Origin: Microbacterium sp. UFMG61
GTDB lineage: Bacteria; Actinomycetota; Actinomycetes; Actinomycetales; Microbacteriaceae
Assembly (NCBI RefSeq): GCF_015354505.1
Contig: NZ_JACAFP010000011.1
Span: 24,761 to 88,760, forward strand
DNA: 64,000 nucleotides
Reading direction: 5' to 3'
Positions 57,880 to 64,000 of the stretch are shown here, piece by piece. Both the position numbers and the translations under genes were made by a program. Positions within the stretch are counted from its first letter, which is position 1. Each line of letters opens with the position of its first letter. The notes below the pieces were generated by a model. It was not told where the DNA came from. It worked only from the letters and a program-made list of their open reading frames with translations, and did no database searches.

Positions 57880-59223
57880 ATGTCAACGATGACCGACCCA
57901 AACGCGACTCCCGCCGCGCCCGTATCCGATCGGGTGCCGCATCGGTGGAGAAACCTCGCCGTGCTGTCGAGCGCCTCGATCGTGGACAACACCGAAGCGG
58001 GTCTCGTCAACAACGTGTTCCCCTCGATCGCAGCGTCGCTCCGACTCGACAGCGGTCACCTCGGCGTGATCGCCGCGGTCGGCAAGCTCGCGAGCGCACC
58101 CGCAGGCCCGCTCTGGGTCTGGCTGGCGACACGGATCGGACGCCGCTGGGTCGTCGCCCTCACCTCGTTCCTCGCCGGCGTCTTCGGCCTCGCCGGCGCA
58201 TTCTCGACCGACTTCGTCACGCTGCTGATCTTCACCGCACTGATGGCGGCGTCGGCGATCGGCGGCAGCCCGGTGTCGATGGCCGTCATCTCCGACTCCT
58301 TCCCCGATCGCCTCCGTGCACGCGCGATGGGGTTCTACTTCGCCTCGCTACAAGTGGCGACCCTGGCGCTCGGTCCGGTCATCGCACTCTTCCTCAACCT
58401 GGAAGACGGGTGGCGATGGGCGATGGGCGCTATGGCGATCGCGTGCTTCCTGATCGGCGGGTGCGTCCTGCTTCTGTTCCGCGACCCGGGAGTCGGCGCC
58501 TCCGATCGGCTGCTGCGCCCCGGTACCACGACAGCAGAGCCCCCCAGAGTGGGGCTGCGCGATGTGCTCGGGCTGTTCCGAGTGCCGTCGTACGTGGTGA
58601 TGATGTTGTCGCGTCTGCTCTCGGGACATCTCCTCATCCTCATCTTCGGCGTACAGTTCCTGGTCACCGAGCGCGGGATCGATAACGCTCTGGCGGTGCT
58701 CGTGGTGCTCCCTCTCGGGGTGGGGTACACGATCGCGACTCTCTCGATCGGCTTTGCCCTCCCCGTGCTCGACCGCCGGCTCGGCGCGCGGGGACGGGTG
58801 TTGGTGCTGCAGCTGGCACAGGTGCTGTTCGCGATGAGCGCGCTGTTCGCGACGCAGATCGAGTACGACGCCGTGTGGCCGTACGCCCTTCTCTGGGCGG
58901 CGATGGGCGCCTGCCAGGGCCTCAATCCCCCCGTGAACAGACCCATCGTCGCTGCGATCGTTCGTCCGGAACTGCGGGGCCAGGCCTTCGCCATCTGGCT
59001 GACGATCTTCGAGACGATCGGCTGGGCGATGTTCGCGCTGGCAGCCGGCAGTCTCGCCGTGCAATTCGGGCTGCAGTCCGTGTTCCTCTGGATCCTGGTG
59101 GCTCTGATGCTGGTCAATGCCGCAGTACTCTCGGTGCTGTACGTGACCTACCCGCGAGATGTCGCCAGGGCGCGGGCCACGGTCGCCGCGCGGGACACCG
59201 CTCCCTCGGAGTCCGCGTCGTGA
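57880..59223 (+). CDS. MFS transporter
   Basis: 447-residue 12-helix major facilitator. The loop after helix 2 carries a motif-A-like WLATRIGRRWVVALTS; other signatures are weak, and the family (DHA1-like or sugar-related) is not certain. It comes 82 bases after the GH3 gene, separated by a terminator-like hairpin, so it may be read through or have its own promoter. Context suggests export or uptake of a glycoside or product of the sulfatase pathway. It overlaps the DUF202 gene by four bases. Confidence 0.88.
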   Translation: MSTMTDPNATPAAPVSDRVPHRWRNLAVLSSASIVDNTEAGLVNNVFPSIAASLRLDSGHLGVIAAVGKLASAPAGPLWVWLATRIGRRWVVALTSFLAGVFGLAGAFSTDFVTLLIFTALMAASAIGGSPVSMAVISDSFPDRLRARAMGFYFASLQVATLALGPVIALFLNLEDGWRWAMGAMAIACFLIGGCVLLLFRDPGVGASDRLLRPGTTTAEPPRVGLRDVLGLFRVPSYVVMMLSRLLSGHLLILIFGVQFLVTERGIDNALAVLVVLPLGVGYTIATLSIGFALPVLDRRLGARGRVLVLQLAQVLFAMSALFATQIEYDAVWPYALLWAAMGACQGLNPPVNRPIVAAIVRPELRGQAFAIWLTIFETIGWAMFALAAGSLAVQFGLQSVFLWILVALMLVNAAVLSVLYVTYPRDVARARATVAARDTAPSESAS

Positions 59224-59582
59224 GCCGTCGACGCTTCCCGCAGGCGGTGTTCCGACACGGCAGCGAGCCGGACCCCCGATTCACCTTTGCCAACGAACGG
59301 ACCTTCCTGGCCTGGATCCGCACGGCGTTGGCACTGATCGCGGGCGGCGTCGCGCTGGAACTGCTCGGTCTCGATCTGCAGCCGCAGCTCCGTCTCGCCG
59401 CATCGCTCCTGCTCGTCGGCACCGGTGCGGTGCTGCCGGCACTCTCGTGGTCGAGTTGGATCCGCAGCGAGCGTGCGATGCGGCTCGCCGCGCCACTGCC
59501 GGGCTCGGTATTGAATCCCTTCATCGCCGCCGTGGTCGGGCTCGCCGGGGTCCTGCTGATCATCGCCGTCGCGCTGCGGTGA
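59220..59582 (+). CDS. DUF202 membrane protein (YidH-like)
   Basis: 120-residue small membrane protein of the DUF202 family: FTFANERTFLAWIRTALALIAGGVALEL is the signature, with three helices. Often found in pairs as here. Function unknown. GTG 59220 overlaps the MFS stop (GTGA). Confidence 0.88.
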   Translation: MSRRRFPQAVFRHGSEPDPRFTFANERTFLAWIRTALALIAGGVALELLGLDLQPQLRLAASLLLVGTGAVLPALSWSSWIRSERAMRLAAPLPGSVLNPFIAAVVGLAGVLLIIAVALR

Positions 59583-59917
59583 GCCTGTTCGATCCCGGGT
59601 TGCAACCGGAACGCACGGAGCTCGCGTGGCGACGCACCGCACTGTCTCTCTCGGTCGGATCGCTCATCGCTCTGAGGATCCTGCCGCAGGCGCTCGACTC
59701 GGTCTTCGGCATCCTGCCGGGCCTCTTGGGACTTGCCGGCGCTGCCTTTCTGTGGTTCACCGCAAGACGGCGCTATCGACGGGTGAATGCCGTCCTGCTG
59801 GGCGATTCAGACCGGTCGCTGCTGCCAGACGGGACGGCCCTCGCATTGACGGCGCTCTCGACGACCTTGCTCGGAGTAGCCGGCGTCACGGTGGCACTAC
59901 TTCGAGCCATCTCCTGA
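59579..59917 (+). CDS. DUF202 membrane protein
   Basis: 112-residue second DUF202 protein (PERTELAWRRTALSLSVGSLIALRI signature, three helices). GTG 59579 overlaps the preceding stop by four bases. The pair DUF202-DUF202 probably forms a hetero-oligomer. Confidence 0.86.
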   Translation: MSLFDPGLQPERTELAWRRTALSLSVGSLIALRILPQALDSVFGILPGLLGLAGAAFLWFTARRRYRRVNAVLLGDSDRSLLPDGTALALTALSTTLLGVAGVTVALLRAIS

Positions 59918-60195
59918 GCAGTGCGTGTGCGATGGCGATCGCATCACGACGAAGAGCTCGCGGTGGCTTCGCCATCTCATGTCATCAGACGCCCATCGAA
60001 GGACGTTGCCGTGCAGGTCCCCCGCCGTGTCTGATCAGGGCCTACTCCGGATCATGACCCCCATCCACGGCGAAGACAGCGAAGTCATCCCGCACCACCT
60101 CCGCGAGCACGCCGATGCCCGAGGTGTACTGCAGGTGAGTATGCGCATTCACGAGACCCGGCGAAAGGACACCCGCGTGCTCTCCCCGGGGAAGA

Positions 60196-60237
60196 GGCCG
60201 CTACAGCACCCCCGAAGGAGGGCTGTAGCGGCCTTTT
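60196..60237 (+). terminator. rho-independent terminator
   Basis: Perfect 12-base arms GGCCGCTACAGC (60196-60207) and GCTGTAGCGGCC (60222-60233), 14-base loop, followed by TTTT. The gap 59918-60253 (336 bases) before it shows no gene; this terminator closes the plus-strand MFS-DUF202 unit and also faces the amidohydrolase stop at 60254. Confidence 0.85.
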
Positions 60238-60253
60238 CATCTCAGCGGTGAGA

Positions 60254-61459
60254 TCAGCGGTGCGACTGGACCTCGACTTCGCGGATCGGAGCGGGCGAGT
60301 TCCGACTGCGAAGGGCACGAATCTGTCCGTTGATGATCACGCCGGCGATCCCGGTGATGTCACCCCGGTTGAGGGCCTTGATCGGGTGATCTGCTGGACC
60401 GCCGACCGGCTGCTGCACCAGCACCAGGTCGGCAGGGCGCCCGTCTTCGAGCACGCCCTCCTCTCGGCGCAGAACGCGGGCGGCGTTGCTGGTGGCGTAG
60501 GCGATGACGTCCGTCGCCGGCACGCCACCGATCGATGACAGCTCGGCGATCGTCTTGATGATCGCCAGAGGCATCACACCGGTGCCCGACGGGGTGTCGG
60601 AACCGAGGATGACCCGGTCCAGTGCTCCGTGCTCGGCCGCCATGCGCTGAATGTTCAGGCTTGCCGAGAGATTCCCGGCCTGCACGAGCTGCAGCGCAGC
60701 ATCCGACTCCTTCACGAGTCGCTCGACGTCGGCCTCCGGGAGGCTGGTCGTTCCCCCGTTGATGTGGCCGGCGATGTCGGGGCGCATCGCGATGAGATCA
60801 TCGACCGTGATCGGCGCGACACCGGGAACCGAAGACGCGCCCCCCGAGTGCGACATCACCACGAATCCGGCGTCCTGTGCCCACCGCACGTGCGGGACGG
60901 CATCCTTCGGCACGTTGAAGCCGCCGAATCCGACCTTCATCAGCCAGATTCCCTGACCCGCGAGCTCGGCGTAGTCCTCCTGCTCCATATAGGGGCCCGT
61001 CATCAGCGACCCGCCGTGGATGCGCACGCCCCCGGGACGGTTGTTGGTGAACGAGCGGTTCGCCGCCACGGCAACCGCCTTCACTCCGTGCCGATCCATC
61101 GGCCGCCCGGGGAAGTGCACTTCGCCGGCGGACATCATCGACGTCACCCCTCCGTGCATGTAGCTCTCGATGAAGCCGATCGTGTTCTGCTTCGGGTTGA
61201 AGTCGCCGATCGAGAAATGAGTGTGCGTGTCGAACAGTCCCGGAAGTGCGACCGCGCCCTTCGCATCGATCACGACGTCGGCCTCCGAGTCAGCGGAACC
61301 ACCGATCTCGACGATGCGGTCGCCCTTGATGAGCACCGTCTCGACTTCGCGCAGCGTCTCTCCCAATCGCCCGGTGACGACGCCACGCAGATTCTTGATG
61401 AGGAGCGTTCCCTCTGTCGGTCCGAAGAACTTCTCCGGGTAAGTCTCATCCCACGTCAT
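60254..61459 (-). CDS. enamidase-like amidohydrolase
   Basis: 401-residue metal-dependent amidohydrolase. The TIM-barrel metal motif is LPGLFDTHTHF (His-x-His), later ligands are in VVMSHSGGASS and AGHINGG, with catalytic Asp in ILGSDTPSGTG. The segments GGVTSMMSAGEVHFPGRP and RPGGVRIHGGSLM resemble by eye the Eubacterium barkeri enamidase of nicotinate fermentation, which hydrolyses a cyclic enamide and releases ammonia. With RidA and an importer on the same strand, a lactam or N-heterocycle degradation role is likely; the exact substrate is unknown. ATG 61459, 81 bases after RidA. Confidence 0.87.
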   Translation of the reverse strand: MTWDETYPEKFFGPTEGTLLIKNLRGVVTGRLGETLREVETVLIKGDRIVEIGGSADSEADVVIDAKGAVALPGLFDTHTHFSIGDFNPKQNTIGFIESYMHGGVTSMMSAGEVHFPGRPMDRHGVKAVAVAANRSFTNNRPGGVRIHGGSLMTGPYMEQEDYAELAGQGIWLMKVGFGGFNVPKDAVPHVRWAQDAGFVVMSHSGGASSVPGVAPITVDDLIAMRPDIAGHINGGTTSLPEADVERLVKESDAALQLVQAGNLSASLNIQRMAAEHGALDRVILGSDTPSGTGVMPLAIIKTIAELSSIGGVPATDVIAYATSNAARVLRREEGVLEDGRPADLVLVQQPVGGPADHPIKALNRGDITGIAGVIINGQIRALRSRNSPAPIREVEVQSHR

Positions 61460-61540
61460 CTGTATTCCACCTATCTGTATCGGCGCCCGCGATCTGTCGC
61501 GAGCTGTGTGTCTCTGTCGTGTCTGTCAGCGTGTCGCTTG

Positions 61541-62041
61541 TCAGACCGGATCTGCGCGCAGGAGGGCGATGACCTCGACCTCCACGGGGCTGTCTCTGGG
61601 GAGCGAGGCCACCCCGACCGCCGAGCGTGTGTGCACTCCTGCGTCTCCGAACACGGCTTTCAAGAGCGAGCTGGCTCCGTCGATCACCTTGGATTGGTCG
61701 GAGAAGTCAGGGTCGCTGGCGACGAAACCGGTGACCTTGACGATGCGGGCGATACGGCCCAGATCGCCGATCTCACCATGGAGTGCAGCGATCGCGTTCA
61801 CCGCGCACTGGGCGGCGAGGCCGGCAGCAGCGTCGAGGCTGACGAGCCCGCTGCCCTCCCCGACCTTTCCCGTCGGAGAGATGACTCCATCGCGAAGCGG
61901 AAGTTGACCCGAGGTGAAGATCAGGTGTCCCGCGGCGAGTGCTCCGGTATAGGCACCAATCGGTGCGGGCGGCGCCTCGGGAAGATCGTATCCCCCGTCG
62001 CGAAGACGCTCGATGATCTTCGCATGCCGGGAGGAGATCAT
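61541..62041 (-). CDS. RidA family protein
   Basis: 166-residue protein of the RidA/YjgF/YER057c group, which hydrolyses reactive enamines and imines to ketones plus ammonia or acts as a pathway deaminase. The family core is visible (HLIFTSGQLPLRDG, IARIVKVTGFVAS, SAVGVASLPRDSPVEVEVIALL). The usual catalytic Arg (in the R[ST]-VGV region) is present as RSAVGVASLP. It is longer than the 130-residue norm, with a 25-residue N-terminal extension. Its start overlaps the MHS transporter stop by four bases. Confidence 0.9.
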   Translation of the reverse strand: MISSRHAKIIERLRDGGYDLPEAPPAPIGAYTGALAAGHLIFTSGQLPLRDGVISPTGKVGEGSGLVSLDAAAGLAAQCAVNAIAALHGEIGDLGRIARIVKVTGFVASDPDFSDQSKVIDGASSLLKAVFGDAGVHTRSAVGVASLPRDSPVEVEVIALLRADPV

Positions 62042-63360
62042 TCGCGAGCCTTCGTCGCAGAGAGCGTCGGAGTGTCACGGGAAGACTCCCGCGCGATCAT
62101 CACCGAGACGATGGTGATGATCAGCATGCCGGCGACATAGGCCGCGATCGGGACCCAGCTCTCGAAGCGGCCGTAAAGCGCGACCGCGATGATCGGCGCG
62201 AGGGCGCCACCAAGGATGCCCGAGAGCTGAAACCCGAGCGAGGCGCCACTGTAGCGCACGTTCGCGGGGAACAACTCCGTGGTGAACGCCGCCAGCGGCC
62301 CGTACATCGCAGCCCAGCACAGCATCCCGACGAAGTCCGCCAGCAGGATCAGTGCGATGTTCTGGGTCTCGAGGAGCGGGAAGAACGCGAATACCCAGAG
62401 CATCGCACCTACCGCGCCGCCGATGTACACGGGCCGCCGGCCGACCCGGTCCGACAATGCGCCGAACAACGGGATGAAGAGGATCATGGTGGCCGCGCTG
62501 ACCAATACGACGAGAGTCGCCGTGGTCTGCTCGATGCCGACCATCTGAGTCAGGTAGGTGACGACGAAGAGAACGAAGATGTAGAACGCCACATCAGTGC
62601 CGATGCGCGAGCCCGTCGCGATGAGCAGTTCACGACGCTGGGTGCGCAGCACCTCGAGGATGGGGTGCTTGACCCGGTGTCCTTCGGCGGCCAGTTTCTC
62701 GAACTCCGGCGACTCGGTGACGTTGAGCCGGATCCAGAGACCGATCGCGATGAGGACGGCGCTGAGAAGGAACGGCACGCGCCATCCCCAGGCCAAGAAC
62801 GCCTCATCATCGGTCAGCCAGAGCATGAGGGTGAGCGCGCCATTGGCAAGCAGCAGTCCCAGCGGCACACCGATCTGCGGCCAGCTGGCCGCGAGACCAC
62901 GGCGCTTCGGGTCACCGTGCTCGAGAGACATCAGGACGGCACCGCCCCACTCGCCACCGAGACCGAATCCCTGCACGAACCTCAGCACGGTCAGCGCGAT
63001 CGGGGCCAGGATGCCGACCGTGTCATAACCCGGAAGCAGACCGATGAGCATGGTCGAGATACCCATGATCATCAGCGTGATCACGAGAATGCGCTTGCGG
63101 CCGATCCGGTCACCGTAGTTCCCGAACACGATCGCCCCGATCGGGCGAGCGACGAACCCCACCGCGAAACTGCCGAAGGCGAGAAGCGTGCCTGTGAGCG
63201 GATCCAACGTGGGAAAGAACACCGTATTGAACACGAGGGCTGCAGCGGTGCCGTAGAGGAAGAAGTCGTACCACTCGAGGGCCGTGCCGATGACGCTGCC
63301 GCCGATGGCACGTCTCCGGATGCCGCGGTCGTGCGAGCGGGTCGTTGTCTGTGAAGCCAT
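62038..63360 (-). CDS. MFS transporter, metabolite:H+ symporter type
   Basis: 440-residue 12-helix importer of the metabolite:H+ symporter branch (organic acids, betaine, dicarboxylates). Signatures: GSVIGTALEWYDFFLYGTAAALVF at the start, GNYGDRIGRKR after helix 2, FVQGFGLGGEWGGAVLMSLEH in helix 4-5 and ELFPANVRYSGASLGFQL. ATG 63360 is conserved; the longer upstream frame is not coding. It is the first gene of the MHS-RidA-enamidase unit and divergent from LysR. Confidence 0.91.
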   Translation of the reverse strand: MASQTTTRSHDRGIRRRAIGGSVIGTALEWYDFFLYGTAAALVFNTVFFPTLDPLTGTLLAFGSFAVGFVARPIGAIVFGNYGDRIGRKRILVITLMIMGISTMLIGLLPGYDTVGILAPIALTVLRFVQGFGLGGEWGGAVLMSLEHGDPKRRGLAASWPQIGVPLGLLLANGALTLMLWLTDDEAFLAWGWRVPFLLSAVLIAIGLWIRLNVTESPEFEKLAAEGHRVKHPILEVLRTQRRELLIATGSRIGTDVAFYIFVLFVVTYLTQMVGIEQTTATLVVLVSAATMILFIPLFGALSDRVGRRPVYIGGAVGAMLWVFAFFPLLETQNIALILLADFVGMLCWAAMYGPLAAFTTELFPANVRYSGASLGFQLSGILGGALAPIIAVALYGRFESWVPIAAYVAGMLIITIVSVMIARESSRDTPTLSATKARE

Positions 63361-63474
63361 CTTTCCGTTCTCCTTGGAAAAGCTCGGGCCTGCGTTCGCA
63401 CAACTGATCGCTGGGCTCCTGAAACCGCTCGGGTGATGCGGTTCTCTCATCATCACGACAGTGGGATCAAATGC

Positions 63475-63503
63475 AAACCATGTTTCACTTGCGCTAGTCA
63501 AAC
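63475..63503. promoter_or_regulatory. overlapping palindromes in the MHS-LysR divergent promoter
   Basis: AAACCATGTTT (63475-63485) and GTTTCAC...GTCAAAC (63482-63488 and 63497-63503, 6 of 7 pairs) lie in the AT-richer divergent gap, with TATACT at 63511-63516 upstream of LysR. Reasonable LysR operator region. Confidence 0.5.
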
Positions 63504-63522
63504 CTCTGCTTATACTTCAGCC

Positions 63523-64000
63523 ATGCTCGACACACAGAAGCTCCTCACGTTCGCCGCGGTCGTTCGGCTCGGCAGCTTTGCTGCGGCTGCACGTGAACTC
63601 GGGTATACCCAGCCCGGCGTGAGCCAACAGATGAAGGCTCTCGAACGCGAACTCAAGACGACACTCTTTTCACGCGAGGGCCGCGGTCTGAAATTGAGCG
63701 AACAGGGTGAGGTACTCGCGTCGCGCGCTGAATCCCTCATCACCGACCTTCGGGCCACGGAGGAGCGAGTCGCTGCGGTCGCTCGCCTCAAGGAGGCCCG
63801 CGTCCGCGTGTGCGCATTCCCGAGCGCGAATGCGACGCTGATCCCCTCGGCGATCTCGCGGCTGCGGGCACGCCATCTCGGCATCGAGATCGAATTGTTC
63901 GAGGCGGAGCCACCTGAATCGCTCGACGGTTTGGAAAGCGGCGAGTACGACGTGGTGGTGGCATTTCGATACGACGATCAGCCCGTCCCGGACATCGGAG
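63523..64000 (+). CDS. LysR family transcriptional regulator (partial)
   Basis: First 159 codons of a LysR-type regulator cut by the window end. The winged helix is complete (residues about 3-60, with FAAVVRLGSFAAAARELGYTQ and LFSREGRG), and the effector domain begins near residue 90. ATG 63523. It is divergent from the MHS-RidA-enamidase unit and is its probable activator. Confidence 0.9.
   Translation, partial: MLDTQKLLTFAAVVRLGSFAAAARELGYTQPGVSQQMKALERELKTTLFSREGRGLKLSEQGEVLASRAESLITDLRATEERVAAVARLKEARVRVCAFPSANATLIPSAISRLRARHLGIEIELFEAEPPESLDGLESGEYDVVVAFRYDDQPVPDIG

Overview
The window is about 64 kb of very GC-rich (roughly 70% by eye), gene-dense DNA. Frequent GTG starts, ATGA/GTGA stop-start overlaps, strong third-position G/C and the families present (a DUF222 HNH endonuclease, DUF1206, DUF6458, DUF202 pairs, ThrE, an ArsR-phosphatase fusion, MesX) point to a chromosomal segment of a high-GC actinobacterium. 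The overall style fits Microbacteriaceae, most likely Microbacterium; this is inference and no database was searched. I see no rRNA, tRNA, CRISPR array, transposase or phage module. Both ends cut ordinary chromosome: the left edge is the stop codon of the HNH gene, and the right edge interrupts a LysR gene.

Layout. 0-4.4 kb: HNH endonuclease, three small overlapping membrane-anchored proteins and a multi-pass membrane protein. 4.4-8 kb: a CYP152-type peroxygenase P450, an SRPBCC protein, a small unknown protein and a formaldehyde-dehydrogenase-like zinc alcohol dehydrogenase. 8-16.8 kb: ene-reductase plus MarR, DHA2 exporter plus MarR, DNA polymerase IV, MarR plus a second DHA2 exporter, TetR plus a sugar acetyltransferase. 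16.9-22 kb: ThrE exporter, ChaA-type cation/proton antiporter, an ATPase-LuxR regulator, and hxlB-hxlA for formaldehyde fixation. 22-33.5 kb: a 10-gene catabolic operon (pxpA, pxpB, pxpC, SDR, RraA-like, aminotransferase, 2-hydroxyacid dehydrogenase, idnO-like SDR, idnD-like dehydrogenase, gluconate kinase), a divergent LacI regulator and an MHS-type transporter. 33.8-36.4 kb: DUF1206, PAP2, DUF6458 and an ArsR-LMW-phosphatase fusion. 36.4-39.7 kb: mesX-mesD, a folate-independent methionine synthase pair, with a divergent LysR. 39.8-46.6 kb: a truncated ECF sigma factor, a BLUF photoreceptor with a small partner, NIPSNAP, a D-Ala-D-Ala carboxypeptidase-like protein, a degenerate 0.8 kb stretch, a MarR/membrane/rhodanese operon, and a type-B esterase facing PadR. 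46.6-59.9 kb: a sulfated-substrate locus with sulfatase, peptide-type ABC importer, lipoprotein, formylglycine-generating enzyme, GH3 glycosidase, MFS exporter and two DUF202 proteins. 60-64 kb: an enamidase-like amidohydrolase, RidA, an MHS transporter and a divergent LysR.

How the genes work together. Several blocks look like self-contained catabolic modules with import, enzymes and a local regulator. The sulfatase locus carries its own formylglycine-generating enzyme, and its two arms are driven by an inverted duplicated operator-promoter. The 22-33 kb operon opens lactams (PxpABC) and oxidises sugar acids into 6-phosphogluconate; a long palindrome upstream of the LacI gene is its likely operator. 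The 60-64 kb module combines an enamidase-like enzyme with RidA, suggesting breakdown of a nitrogen heterocycle or lactam. Carbon-one traits (HxlAB and a formaldehyde-dehydrogenase-like enzyme) and a B12- and folate-independent methionine synthase suggest adaptation to soil or plant surfaces. The operator repeats, tandem repeats and hairpins reported were read directly from the sequence by eye.
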